Below the pieces are notes generated by a model that was given only the letters and a program-made list of their open reading frames with translations, ran no database searches and had not been told where the DNA came from. Of a stretch of DNA of 64,000 nt, positions 36,553 through 46,198 are shown piece after piece; position 1 is the stretch's first letter; each line of letters opens with the position of its first letter. A program made the translations under genes and the position numbers. Where the stretch lies: the NCBI RefSeq assembly GCF_001663815.1, contig NZ_CP016027.1:1302001-1366000 (forward strand). Direction: 5' to 3'. This DNA is from Halothiobacillus diazotrophicus. GTDB lineage: Bacteria > Pseudomonadota > Gammaproteobacteria > Halothiobacillales > Halothiobacillaceae.

Positions 36553-39500
36553 ATGGATGCCTACCGCAGCAAAACCAGATTCACCCGCAACCTGTGGCTG
36601 ACCTTCGGTCTGTTCTGCGCGCTATCCGTCGCTTTTATCGTTTACGTGCGTGCCGAACAAGCCATCGGTGATGCGAATGACCTGCGATGGCGATCCATCC
36701 TTCTGGGCAGCGAATTGCGTGAAGCGTCCAATGACCTGACCCGGACGGCCCGGTCCTATATCGCCACCGGCAACCCCGTCTTCAAATATTGCCATCAGAG
36801 AATCCAGGCCATGCTGAGCGGGGCAGCGCCCTTTGCCGAACAGTATGAAAGCCCCTGCTGGAATCTCAATACTCAAGGCGTCCATGCCAAGTCGATGCTC
36901 CAGAATCAACCTGCACTGACCCTCTCCGCTCTGATCGAAGCCGGACGCTTCACCGAGGAAGAGAAACGCCTGCTCACCGAGGCCATCACCCAGATCACGC
37001 GACTCAACCAACGAGACGTACGAGCCATTGCCTTGGCCGATACCCCCCGTTCACCATCGGATGATCCCGAGGAAGCGGCACTGGGCCCACTCAGAAGCCC
37101 CGCCTATTACGAGGAAAAGAACGCGGCACTGCAGCGGATCCATCAGTTCATGCAACTCGTTTCCGAACGCACCCGCGCGGATGTGGACCATGCCAAGCAG
37201 ATCGCACAGGAAATCCGCTGGCTCTTCATTGTGCTGGCCCTGGCTCTCATGGGGCTTCTGATCACCACCTACCGAGCTTTGAATACCACGCTCGGCGGCA
37301 CGATCGATCTCATCCATGAACAATTGGAACGAATGGGTCGCGGCGATTTCACACAGCCGATTGCCATCGGCCCCGATCAGGAAAACAGCGTCATGGACTG
37401 GCTCGGCCGAACTCAGGTGCAACTCAGCGAACTTGAGCGCACCCGGCACGAGAACGAAGCCCAGATTGCCCGAATCACCCGATTGTATGCGGCGATGAGC
37501 CAATGCAACCAGGCCATCGTACGCTGCCACAACCAGGAGGAACTGTTCGCACAGATTTGCCAGGATGCGGTGCGCTTCGGAGGCATGAACATGGCCTGGA
37601 TCGGCCTGATCGATCCGAAGACCCAGAGCATTGGCCCCGCTGCGGCCTACGGAGATAAAACCGGCTACCTCGAGAATTTCCGCATTCCCCTGAACCCCGA
37701 AAAACCCGGAAGCCACGGCCCGACGGGCACGGCCATTAGAGAAAACAGACCGTATTGGTGCCAGGATTTTCAACATGATCCGAGCACCCTTCTCTGGCGG
37801 CCGGGTGCCGCAAAAGCCGGCTGGAAATCCTCCGCCGCACTGCCGCTCCATCGTGGCGGGCGTATCATCGGGGCCTTCATGCTGTATTCCGAGGAAACAA
37901 ACGCATTTGATGACGCGGCGCAGCAACTCCTGATCGAAATGTCCGCGGACATCAGTTTTGCCCTGGACAACTTCGAACGGGATAAGCAGCGGGAACGTGC
38001 CGAAGCCGAGCGGATAGCTGCACTGGACCGACTCCAGAAAATCACCCACCACGTACCTGGCATGGTCTACGAATATCGACTGGATGCGGATGGTCGATCC
38101 AGCTTCCCCTTCGCCAGCGACGGCGTGCGCAAAATCTATCAGGTGGCCCCTGAGGATATCGTCGAGGATGCAAGCATCGTCTTCACACGAATTCACCCGG
38201 ATGATCTGGCAAGCGTCAGTGCCTCGATCGCGCGATCCGCCCGGGATCTCACCCCCTGGCAGCACGAATACCGCGTCTTTTTCGAAGATGGCAGCGTTCA
38301 TTGGCTGTACGGCAACTCTCTGCCCGTCCGAGAGCCGGATGGCAGTACGGTTTGGACCGGTTTCATCACCGACATCAGCCGACAGAAGGCGGACGAGGCC
38401 CGGATTGCCCACCTGTCGAATTTCGACGTACTCACCGGCTTGCCCAACCGCATCCTGCTCCAGGAGCATATCCAGTACGATCTCGCCAGTGCTGCCCGGA
38501 GCAAGACAGCCCTGACCCTGATGTTCCTTGATCTCGACCACTTCAAGAACATCAACGACACGCTGGGTCATGCCGTTGGCGACGAGCTCCTGATTTTGGT
38601 CGCCCGGCGGCTTCAAGGCCTCCTGAGACCCCAGGACACCCTCTCCCGCCAGGGCGGCGACGAATTCATTCTGGTGCTCCCGGAATGCGATGCCGACCAC
38701 GCAGCGCGGATCGCCCGCCGGATGCAGGAACAGTTCGTTCAGCCCTTCGTCATCGATCGTCACGAGCTGACCATCGCCCTGTCGATCGGTATCGCGCTCT
38801 ATCCGAGCGACGGCCAGGATTTCAATACCTTGTCGAAACATGCCGACATCGCCATGTACCGAGCCAAGCAATCCGGTCGCAATGACTACCGATTCTTTAC
38901 CCCAGAAATGCAGACGCATTCCGATCGGGTCATGCGCCTGGACAGCGCCCTGCGCAAGGCATTGGCGCGTGAAGAATTTCACCTGATGTATCAGCCACAG
39001 ATCGAGATCGCAACCGGCAGGATCATCGGTGCGGAAACCCTATTGCGTTGGCAGCATCCGGATCTCGGTCAGATTTCTCCGGCCGAATTCATCCCCATTG
39101 CCGAAGACAATGGCCAGATCCTCCCCATCGGCGAGTGGGTTCTGAAGACGGCGGCCCGGCAAACCCGGCAGTGGCTGCAGGATCGGGATCACGCCTTCCT
39201 GATCGCCGTGAACCTTTCCGCCATCCAGTTTCGGCAGCCCAATCTCCCGCAGCGGGTACTGGAAATCCTGCATGAAACCGGTCTCCCCCCGGAACATCTG
39301 GAACTTGAACTGACCGAGCGGATTGCCATGGACGATCCGGTCACCGCGATCGAGATCATCTCGACCCTCAGAAAACAGGGCGTCCGGCTGTCGATCGACG
39401 ATTTCGGCACGGGATACTCGTCCCTCAGCCTGCTCAAGCGGTTCCAGGTCTACAAGCTGAAAATCGATCAATCCTTCGTTCGCGACATGACGGAGGATCC

Positions 39501-39708
39501 GGAAGATCGGGCAATCGTGCACACCATCATCACCATGGCACACAGCCTGGGACTCACCACCATTGCCGAAGGCGTGGAAAATGCTGAACAACTGGCCCTG
39601 TTACAGGAAATGGGCTGCGAGGAATCCCAAGGTTACTTCACTGGCCGGCCCATGAGCGCCGACAGTTTCGGCGAATTGCTGCAAGCCCAATTCGGAGCAC
39701 AGACATGA
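36553..39708 (+). CDS. Membrane GAF-PAS-GGDEF-EAL c-di-GMP enzyme
   Basis: A protein of 1051 residues. Two transmembrane helices (about 15-36 and 222-243) enclose a periplasmic sensor region containing several cysteines. A HAMP-like linker, a GAF domain (about 325-475), a PAS/PAC unit (about 495-615), GGDEF (about 620-780) and EAL (about 795-1040) follow. The active site RQGGDEF is intact, and RPQD five residues before it is a good inhibitory site. The EAL signature reads ETLLRW, with NLSAIQFRQ, ELTERIA, DDFGTGYSS, KIDQSFV, AEGVEN and SQGYFTG all in place. Both activities are plausible. ATG 36553 is preferred to GTG 36550. It ends 160 bp before another GGDEF gene. Confidence 0.93.
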   Translation: MDAYRSKTRFTRNLWLTFGLFCALSVAFIVYVRAEQAIGDANDLRWRSILLGSELREASNDLTRTARSYIATGNPVFKYCHQRIQAMLSGAAPFAEQYESPCWNLNTQGVHAKSMLQNQPALTLSALIEAGRFTEEEKRLLTEAITQITRLNQRDVRAIALADTPRSPSDDPEEAALGPLRSPAYYEEKNAALQRIHQFMQLVSERTRADVDHAKQIAQEIRWLFIVLALALMGLLITTYRALNTTLGGTIDLIHEQLERMGRGDFTQPIAIGPDQENSVMDWLGRTQVQLSELERTRHENEAQIARITRLYAAMSQCNQAIVRCHNQEELFAQICQDAVRFGGMNMAWIGLIDPKTQSIGPAAAYGDKTGYLENFRIPLNPEKPGSHGPTGTAIRENRPYWCQDFQHDPSTLLWRPGAAKAGWKSSAALPLHRGGRIIGAFMLYSEETNAFDDAAQQLLIEMSADISFALDNFERDKQRERAEAERIAALDRLQKITHHVPGMVYEYRLDADGRSSFPFASDGVRKIYQVAPEDIVEDASIVFTRIHPDDLASVSASIARSARDLTPWQHEYRVFFEDGSVHWLYGNSLPVREPDGSTVWTGFITDISRQKADEARIAHLSNFDVLTGLPNRILLQEHIQYDLASAARSKTALTLMFLDLDHFKNINDTLGHAVGDELLILVARRLQGLLRPQDTLSRQGGDEFILVLPECDADHAARIARRMQEQFVQPFVIDRHELTIALSIGIALYPSDGQDFNTLSKHADIAMYRAKQSGRNDYRFFTPEMQTHSDRVMRLDSALRKALAREEFHLMYQPQIEIATGRIIGAETLLRWQHPDLGQISPAEFIPIAEDNGQILPIGEWVLKTAARQTRQWLQDRDHAFLIAVNLSAIQFRQPNLPQRVLEILHETGLPPEHLELELTERIAMDDPVTAIEIISTLRKQGVRLSIDDFGTGYSSLSLLKRFQVYKLKIDQSFVRDMTEDPEDRAIVHTIITMAHSLGLTTIAEGVENAEQLALLQEMGCEESQGYFTGRPMSADSFGELLQAQFGAQT

Positions 39709-39868
39709 CAGACGACTACCCTTTCATCCGCGCTGGCCGCAGGATGCTCAAGGAGAGAAACAGGGGGCTTGTGGGTCGATCAAGCCCACAGAAAGATCTC
39801 CGTGAAGGCGCCGATCAACGACGGCAGATGATACGCGCATGCCGCCATCCGGCCCGGGAAGGTTACTC

Positions 39869-41122
39869 ATGAACCTCGGCATCACCTCGGTTCCACCGGA
39901 TATACTCGATCATCTGCCCGTCTGCGTGGTGATCGTGAATCGGGACACGGTGGTCTACGCCAACCCGGCGGCTCAGAAGCTTTTCGAGGCCGCGAATCCA
40001 GAAGAGATTCTGGGCCACTCGATCAACGAATTCATTCATCCCCTCGATCAGCAACGCGTTCTGGCCCGCGTCCGACGGGCAGAAGAAGGCCCTTACACCA
40101 ACCCGCCCACCGAATATCGGATTTACACCTGCAAGCGCAATCTCGTGGTCATCGGCATGACCAGTACGACCTACATTTTTCAAGGGGAAATCAGCCTCCT
40201 CGCCGCGTTCATGGATATGACCGAGCGTACGGCGATGGAGGCGCGCCTGCGGGAAACCGACGAACAATTCCAACGCATGATGAACACCATGCAGGACGTG
40301 TTCTACCGCACGGATGCCGAAGGCATCACCCGCTATGTCTGCCCTGCCGTCAAACAGGTATTGGGGTTCAGTGCAGAGGAAATCATGGGCCGACCTGCCG
40401 CCGATTTCTATCCGGATCCGAGCGACCGGCAGGTACTCAAGGAGGCGATCCTACGCGAAGGCTTCGTGCGCGACTTCCCGGGACAGATGCGACGCAAGGA
40501 CGGCAAGATTATCGACATCTCGATCAGCAGCACCGTCATACTCGACGAAGAGGGCAAATATGCCGGGGTCGAAGGCATCTGGCGGGACATCACCGAACGC
40601 CGCAACCTGGAACGCGAGCTCGAGCGTCGAGCGACCACCGACGAACTGACCGGCATCGCCAATCGCCGCACGATCCTCGAGCAGCTCGATTACGCCCATA
40701 AACGATACCTGCGCTACCGCCACCCGCTGGTCCTGTTTATCCTGGATCTGGATTTCTTCAAGAGAATCAACGATCAGCATGGCCATATCGCCGGCGATCG
40801 ACTGCTCGTCCAGCTGGTCGAATGCGTCCAACACCAACTACGCGAAATTGACCAATGCGGCCGACTCGGTGGCGAGGAGTTCATCGTGATCCTGGATGAA
40901 ACCTCAGTGGAGCAGGCACAGGAAATCGGGACACGCATTCTGCAGACAGTCCGCAATCGGGCATTCGACATCGGGATTGATGCCCCGATCCACATTACCG
41001 CCAGCATCGGTGCGACCTGCGCCCTGCTGAGCGACCGGACGATCAGTCATCTGATGGAACGTGCAGACAATGCGCTGTACGCGGCCAAGGATTCGGGGCG
41101 GGACAGAATCTGCTGGAACTGA
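39869..41122 (+). CDS. PAS-PAS-GGDEF diguanylate cyclase
   Basis: A 417-residue soluble protein. It has two PAS domains (about 12-125 and 132-250, the second ending GIWRDITERRNLERELERRA) and a C-terminal GGDEF domain with DELTGIANRR, FFKRINDQHGH and the active site GGEEF, a functional variant. REID five residues before it is a fitting inhibitory RxxD site. ATG 39869 follows GGAAGG at good distance; an in-frame ATG at 39839 is less likely. Given its position right after a GGDEF-EAL gene, the two may form one signalling pair. It converges on the SulP gene with 13 bp between stops. Confidence 0.93.
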   Translation: MNLGITSVPPDILDHLPVCVVIVNRDTVVYANPAAQKLFEAANPEEILGHSINEFIHPLDQQRVLARVRRAEEGPYTNPPTEYRIYTCKRNLVVIGMTSTTYIFQGEISLLAAFMDMTERTAMEARLRETDEQFQRMMNTMQDVFYRTDAEGITRYVCPAVKQVLGFSAEEIMGRPAADFYPDPSDRQVLKEAILREGFVRDFPGQMRRKDGKIIDISISSTVILDEEGKYAGVEGIWRDITERRNLERELERRATTDELTGIANRRTILEQLDYAHKRYLRYRHPLVLFILDLDFFKRINDQHGHIAGDRLLVQLVECVQHQLREIDQCGRLGGEEFIVILDETSVEQAQEIGTRILQTVRNRAFDIGIDAPIHITASIGATCALLSDRTISHLMERADNALYAAKDSGRDRICWN

Positions 41123-41135
41123 CACCCCAAGTGCG

Positions 41136-42665
41136 TTAGCGGACCTCGTCGGCCACGTGGTAGAGCGGATCCTCCTGAATATTGACCTCCACGAGATCCC
41201 CGGCCTTCTTGAGCAACGAGCGGCACTCCGGCGACAAATGCCGCAGGTGGAGCTGCTTGCCCACGCAGCGGTATTTCTCGGCCAGATTGTCGATGGCCTC
41301 CAGCGCGGAATGATCGACAACCCGGGAATCGGCGAAATCCAGAATCACATCGTCGGGGTCGTTGCGAAAATCGAAGGACTCGGCGAACTGGGCAGTGGAC
41401 GCGAAGAACAACGGTCCCTTGATGCGATAGACGCGACTACCTTCCGGCGTCGATTCGGAGGTAATCCGCAATTCTCGGGCATGCGCCCAGGCAAAGACCA
41501 GTGCCGACACGATCACGCCCGTGATCACCGCGATCGCCAGATCCGTCACCACCGTCACGAGCGCCACCAGAATGCCGACGAAAATATCCTGGCGCGGCAC
41601 CTTGCCGAACAGGCGCAGCGAGCCCCATTCGAACGTGCCGATCACCACCATGAACATGATGCCGACCAGCGTGGCGAGCGGGATCCTCTCGATCAATGGC
41701 GAAAGGAACAGGATGAACATCAGCAGGAAAATCCCCGCCACCATGCCGGACAGCCGCCCGCGCCCGCCGGACTCCACATTGATGATCGTCTGTCCGACCA
41801 TCGCGCAACCGCCCATGCCGCCGAAAAAACCGCTGGTCATGTTGCCCAGCCCCTGCGCCACGCATTCCCGGTTCGGTTGGCCGCGGGTTTCCGTCAGGTC
41901 GTCCACGAGCTGCAGACTGAGCAACGACTCGATCAACCCGACCCCGGCCATGATCAGCGAATAGGGCAACACCGTCATGAAGGCATCCCAGGTCAGCGGA
42001 AAATCGGGCAGATGGAATTGCGGCAGGTCACCCGCGATGGACGAGAGGTCACCGACGGACTTCGTATCGAGCCCGAGCCCGATGGCCAGGAGGCTGGTGA
42101 CCACGATGGCCACCAGCGCGGCAGGCACCGCCTTGGTGAACTTGGGCAGGAAATGAGCAATCGCCATGGTGACCACGATCAACCCGGCCATGATGGCCAG
42201 GGGCTGACCGGTGATCCAGTGCATCTGTCCATCGGCGCCCTTGGTCTTGAAATGCTCCAGCTGCGCCATGAATATCACGATCGCCAGGCCGTTTACGAAC
42301 CCCAGGAAAACGGGATAGGGCACGATCCGGATGTACTTGCCCAGACGGAACAGGCCCACGGCGATCTGGATCACGCCCATCAGCACCAGGGCCGCCAGCA
42401 GGTACTGCACGCCATGCGTCACCACGAGGCCCACCATGACCACGGCCGTCGACCCGGTCGCCCCGGAGATCATCCCCGGTCGACCGCCGAAAGCCGCCGC
42501 AATGAAGGCCATGATGAACGCACCATACAAACCCATGATCGGACTGACGTGCGCCACGAAGGCGAAGGCCACCGCTTCCGGCACCAGGGCCAGGGCGACG
42601 GTCAGGCCCGACAGAAGTTCGGTACGTGTGTTGCCCGCGTTATTCAGGCCCAGAAGATGAAACAT
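41136..42665 (-). CDS. SulP-family anion transporter with STAS domain
   Basis: About 509 residues. The membrane part shows the SulP start FHLLGLNNAGNTRTELLSGL, VALALVPEAVAFAFVAHVSP and GGRPGMISGATGSTAVVM, with 10-12 helices, then a cytoplasmic STAS domain (about 390-490, VILDFADSRVVDHSALEAIDNL). SulP proteins move sulfate, bicarbonate or other anions, usually with Na+ or H+. A bicarbonate uptake role would suit an autotroph but cannot be read from the sequence. ATG 42665 matches family N-termini; an upstream in-frame start at 42716 is less likely. It lies 146 bp after mazG. Confidence 0.92.
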   Translation of the reverse strand: MFHLLGLNNAGNTRTELLSGLTVALALVPEAVAFAFVAHVSPIMGLYGAFIMAFIAAAFGGRPGMISGATGSTAVVMVGLVVTHGVQYLLAALVLMGVIQIAVGLFRLGKYIRIVPYPVFLGFVNGLAIVIFMAQLEHFKTKGADGQMHWITGQPLAIMAGLIVVTMAIAHFLPKFTKAVPAALVAIVVTSLLAIGLGLDTKSVGDLSSIAGDLPQFHLPDFPLTWDAFMTVLPYSLIMAGVGLIESLLSLQLVDDLTETRGQPNRECVAQGLGNMTSGFFGGMGGCAMVGQTIINVESGGRGRLSGMVAGIFLLMFILFLSPLIERIPLATLVGIMFMVVIGTFEWGSLRLFGKVPRQDIFVGILVALVTVVTDLAIAVITGVIVSALVFAWAHARELRITSESTPEGSRVYRIKGPLFFASTAQFAESFDFRNDPDDVILDFADSRVVDHSALEAIDNLAEKYRCVGKQLHLRHLSPECRSLLKKAGDLVEVNIQEDPLYHVADEVR

Positions 42666-42811
42666 GGCGATATCCGTACGTCGATGCACGATGAAAGAAC
42701 AGGTCGGCGCAAGCATGGCTTTGGGTGCCGGATTGCCGTCGACAATCGCGGATCACGGACCGCGGGTCAGTCGGCCATGCTCAAGAGGTCCGTACGGTAA
42801 ACAAGGGAATG

Positions 42812-43222
42812 CTAATGGTCAAGGCATTCGGCCTTCGCCAACCGATACCGTGCCAGCTGTCGGGCCAGGGGCTCCCGCGACAGATCGCTGCCTTCGGACC
42901 AGGCCGCCTGCTCCATGGCCTGGAAGCGTCGCGTGAATTTCCCGTTCGTCGATGCCAGAGCCGATGCCGGGTTCAACCCTGCCTTGCGCAGCAGATTGAT
43001 CAGCGCGAACAGCACATCCCCTGCCTCGTCCTCGATCGCCGCCGAGTCGCCGCTCTGGAGGGCGGCAGCCAACTCGGCTACTTCCTCGTGCAGCTTGTCC
43101 TGCACGGCCGCCAGATCCGGCCAGTCGAAACCGACCGAGGCCGCCGCGGCCTGCAGCTGCTCGGCACGATCGAACACGGATACCTTCGCATCGACCTCAT
43201 CGAGGGCGGATACCCGCTTCAT
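42812..43222 (-). CDS. Single-domain MazG-like NTP pyrophosphohydrolase
   Basis: About 136 residues matching the C-terminal half of MazG: VGFDWPDLAAVQDKLHEEVAEL, DEAGDVLFALINLLRK and NGKFTRRFQAME. The EExxE and ExxD metal-binding residues are present. Full MazG is about 260-280 residues with two such domains; here only the second remains. ATG 43222 starts 1 bp after the lipA stop, so translation is probably coupled; a longer start at 43240 overlaps lipA. It should hydrolyse (d)NTPs to monophosphates. Confidence 0.85.
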   Translation of the reverse strand: MKRVSALDEVDAKVSVFDRAEQLQAAAASVGFDWPDLAAVQDKLHEEVAELAAALQSGDSAAIEDEAGDVLFALINLLRKAGLNPASALASTNGKFTRRFQAMEQAAWSEGSDLSREPLARQLARYRLAKAECLDH

Positions 43223-43223
43223 G

Positions 43224-44204
43224 TCACGCGTCTGCCGCAACCTGAGTCAGGGCGATTTGCCCACCCCGATCCGCATGATAGGAAGACCGAACCATCGGAC
43301 CGCTGGCCACATGGCTGAAGCCCATCGACTCGGCCTCGCGCGCGAAGGCAGCGAACTGATCCGGCGTGACGAACCGCTTCACCGGCAGGTGGTTACGGGA
43401 AGGCTGCAGATACTGGCCAAGCGTGAGCATGTCCACCTGATGCGCACGCATATCCGCAAGCACCGCCCGCAGCTGATCGTCCGTCTCGCCCAGGCCCAGC
43501 ATCAGACCGGATTTGGTGGGCACCTCGGGACAACGGGCCTTCATGGTCTGCAGCAAACGCAGCGAGCCGAGGTAATCCGCGCCCGGCCGGGCCGCGCGAT
43601 ACAGCGACGGCACCGTTTCGAGGTTGTGGTTGAACACATCCGGCGGGTCATTCGCCAGGATGTCGATGGCGACTTCCTCGCGCCCCCGAAAATCCGGCGT
43701 CAGGATCTCGATGGTGAGGCTTGGGCAGCGTTCGCGCAGGGCCCGGATTACGGCCGCGAAATGGGCCGCGCCGCCATCGCGCAGATCGTCCCGATCCACC
43801 GAGGTGATCACGACATACGTGAGGCCCATGGCCGCGACGGTTTCCGCCAGGCGCGTCGGTTCCTCGGCATCGACCGGACGCGGTTTGCCGTGTGCGACAT
43901 CGCAGAACGGGCACCGACGCGTACAGATGTCGCCCAGAATCATGAAGGTGGCGGTACCGCCGTCGAAGCACTCGCCGAGATTCGGGCAGTTGGCCTCCTC
44001 GCAGACCGTATGCAGCCCCTGATCCCGCAGGATCTTCTTGAGGCGCTGGACCTGCGCGCCGCCCTGCGGGCGAGCACGAATCCACTCCGGCTTGCGCGGC
44101 ATCACGACGGTCGGCTCGATTTTCACCGGGATGCGCGACACCTTGTCCGCGGAGCGCATGGCAGGTGTCGGTCGATCCATCGGTGGCAGGGTATTTTCGG
44201 ACAT
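43224..44204 (-). CDS. lipA: Lipoyl synthase
   Basis: A 326-residue radical-SAM enzyme that inserts two sulfurs into octanoyl groups. The auxiliary cluster cysteines lie in [15 protein letters not shown], the SAM cluster in [15 protein letters not shown] (CxxxCxxC), and the C-terminal RSSYHAD supplies the Ser ligand. The length is normal. It lies 56 bp after lipB and is followed at 1 bp by mazG. Confidence 0.98.
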   Translation of the reverse strand: MSENTLPPMDRPTPAMRSADKVSRIPVKIEPTVVMPRKPEWIRARPQGGAQVQRLKKILRDQGLHTVCEEANCPNLGECFDGGTATFMILGDICTRRCPFCDVAHGKPRPVDAEEPTRLAETVAAMGLTYVVITSVDRDDLRDGGAAHFAAVIRALRERCPSLTIEILTPDFRGREEVAIDILANDPPDVFNHNLETVPSLYRAARPGADYLGSLRLLQTMKARCPEVPTKSGLMLGLGETDDQLRAVLADMRAHQVDMLTLGQYLQPSRNHLPVKRFVTPDQFAAFAREAESMGFSHVASGPMVRSSYHADRGGQIALTQVAADA

Positions 44205-44260
44205 AAAAGCAGGCTCTGGCAGGAAAACTCAAGGAATGGCGACGGTCCGGCTGTCGAGGC

Positions 44261-44929
44261 TCAATCGCCCGGGGCCGACAGCAGCTCGACCAGTTGACGC
44301 GCGATGCCCTCAATGGACAAGGCGGATGCCGTCGCGCCCTCGGCACAGACATCGCGCAGCTGCGTGACGGGCAGGCGCGCCATGCCGCAGGGGTTGATCC
44401 GCGCAAACGGCGCAAGATCCATATCGATATTGAACGACAGGCCATGATAGCAGCGGCCCTGGCGAACCTTAAGCCCCAGCGCCGCGATCTTGGCACCGGA
44501 CACGTAGACACCGGGGGCGCCCGAAAGTCGCTCGGCCGACACCCCGAACGTCGCGAGAACGTCGATGATCGACTGTTCCAAGCGGGACACCCACTCCCGC
44601 ACGCCTATCCCGCGACGGGCCAGGTCGACCAGGGTATACAGCACGAGCTGCCCCGGACCGTGATAGGTGACCTGACCGCCCCGGTCGGTCGGCACCACGG
44701 GAATCCCCCCGGGATCCAGCACATGTTCAGGCCGGCCGTTCAACCCCTGGGTGAACACGGGGGCATGCGTCAGGTACCAGTATTCGTCGGGTGTTGTCGA
44801 ATCCCGTTGCCGGGTGAACTCGACCATCTGCCGATGGATGGTCGCGAAATCGCAGGCACGGCCCAGATCGCGAAGGACGGGGTTCGGGACAACCGATGCC
44901 GAAGCAGCCTCAGAGGCACATCTTGACAT
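44261..44929 (-). CDS. lipB: Octanoyl-[ACP]:protein octanoyltransferase
   Basis: About 222 residues from ATG 44929; the frame stays open to 44962. Catalytic-site motifs are present: GGQVTYHGPGQLVLYTLVDL, AAKIAALGLKVRQGRCYHGLSFNID-type SGAKIAALGLKVRQG with the active-site lysine, and the cysteine region INPCGMARLPVTQL. It transfers octanoate from ACP to lipoyl domains ahead of LipA. The start overlaps the end of the DUF493 gene by about 20 bp. Confidence 0.95.
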   Translation of the reverse strand: MSRCASEAASASVVPNPVLRDLGRACDFATIHRQMVEFTRQRDSTTPDEYWYLTHAPVFTQGLNGRPEHVLDPGGIPVVPTDRGGQVTYHGPGQLVLYTLVDLARRGIGVREWVSRLEQSIIDVLATFGVSAERLSGAPGVYVSGAKIAALGLKVRQGRCYHGLSFNIDMDLAPFARINPCGMARLPVTQLRDVCAEGATASALSIEGIARQLVELLSAPGD

Positions 44930-45251
44930 CGGGGTGTGCGGTGATGCCGCGATAGATGGCATCCAGCTGACTCTGGGAGACGGCCGCGACCATCACGGTC
45001 ATGCCCACGAAATTGCCCTTGGCGCTCGGCCGGATCGTCCAGGCCGATTCCGGCAAACCCGGCGAATGGGTGTCGACGACCGCGCGGATATCCGCCATGA
45101 AGGCATCCGTAGCCGGACCCATGATCTTGATGGGAAACTGGCAGGGAAATTCGATCAGGGTTTCCCGCTCAAGCGCCGCTTCCTCGGCCTTGACCGCCGC
45201 GGCATGCGCCTGCTCGGCGCGGGACTTGTCCGTCTCAAAATCGCTCATCAC
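44910..45251 (-). CDS. DUF493 (YbeD-like) protein
   Basis: A 113-residue protein with a charged N-terminal helix rich in Ala, Lys and Glu, then the DUF493 core: LIEFPCQFPIKIMG, ADIRAVVDTHSP and the C-terminal TVMVAAVSQSQLDAIYRGITAHPDVKMCL pattern. Its usual place before lipB fits. The family resembles small regulatory ACT-like folds; the function is not established. The start ATGATGA overlaps the stop of the aminotransferase gene. Confidence 0.9.
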   Translation of the reverse strand: MMSDFETDKSRAEQAHAAAVKAEEAALERETLIEFPCQFPIKIMGPATDAFMADIRAVVDTHSPGLPESAWTIRPSAKGNFVGMTVMVAAVSQSQLDAIYRGITAHPDVKMCL

Positions 45252-46105
45252 ACCACCTGCTCTGTCTTCATCTGTTGGAAATCCCGGTTCAAGGTCGTCC
45301 AGACCGGACCGATCCGCCCATCGCCCACCGGTCGCTCATCGATCCGGGTGATCGGTAACAGATCGCGCGTGGAACTCGTAACGAACACTTCACTGGCATC
45401 GAAGAGGCGATCCAGGGGAATGGCCGACTCGACCACCGCTAACTGACCCTGGGCACGCAGCATTTCCAGCAGCTTCTGGCGGGTGATCCCGCCCAGGATA
45501 TGCGGACCGAGCGGTGCCGTGTGCAGCGCGCCGTCGATAACCGCGAACAGGTTCGAGGCCGCGCCCTCCAGAGCCATGCCGTCCCGCACGAGAATCGCCT
45601 CGCTGGCACCGGCCGCCACGGCCTGTTGGCGAGCCATGATGTTCGGCAGCAGATTGACGCTCTTGATGTCGCAACGCGCCCAGCGCAGATCGGGGACCGT
45701 GATCGCCCGCGCACCCTCTCGGCGGATCGTCTCGGACAGGGCTGCCATCGGACTGGCACTGGCCAGCACCGTCGCCGCCACGGGCGGGTTCGGGTAGGCA
45801 TGGTCGCGCTTGGGCGCCGTACCGCGCGTCACCTGGATGTAGATCGACACGTCCGGACTCGGGCAATCCCGGACCAGTCGCTCGATGATCGCGATCCATT
45901 CGTGCCGTTCAAGCGGTTCCCGAATGTCGATTGCCGCCAGGCTTCGGCCCAGTCGATCGATATGTTCCATCAGTCCGAATGAACGCCCCGCGAAAACCGG
46001 GATGACCTCGTACACTCCGTCACCGAACAGGAATCCCCGATCGAATACCGACACCTGGGCCTGTTCCGGCGCCACCCAACGACCATTGAAATAAACCTGC
46101 GTCAT
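45248..46105 (-). CDS. dat: Class IV aminotransferase, D-amino acid transaminase-like
   Basis: A 285-residue PLP enzyme of fold type IV. It shows VYFNGRWVAPEQAQVSVFDRGFLFGDGVYEVIP, the PLP lysine in CDIKSVNLLPNIMARQQA, EAILVRDGMALEGAASNLFAV and ILGGITRQKLLE. It probably makes D-glutamate or D-alanine for the wall; the branched-chain type IlvE is less likely given the context beside dacA. ATG 46105 (MTQVYFNG) is the family start. Confidence 0.9.
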   Translation of the reverse strand: MTQVYFNGRWVAPEQAQVSVFDRGFLFGDGVYEVIPVFAGRSFGLMEHIDRLGRSLAAIDIREPLERHEWIAIIERLVRDCPSPDVSIYIQVTRGTAPKRDHAYPNPPVAATVLASASPMAALSETIRREGARAITVPDLRWARCDIKSVNLLPNIMARQQAVAAGASEAILVRDGMALEGAASNLFAVIDGALHTAPLGPHILGGITRQKLLEMLRAQGQLAVVESAIPLDRLFDASEVFVTSSTRDLLPITRIDERPVGDGRIGPVWTTLNRDFQQMKTEQVV

Positions 46106-46198
46106 GATCCGTCCAAAGTAAAAAATCGGGACGACCGACAAACCGCGAGGGCGTCGGCGATCCCGTCATGTTCTGCCTAATACGCCACCGGGATTCGG

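Noticed and set aside
39765-39787. GGGCTT/AAGCCC hairpin between the two c-di-GMP genes
   Set aside because: Short stem, 11-nt loop and no T-run, so not called a terminator.
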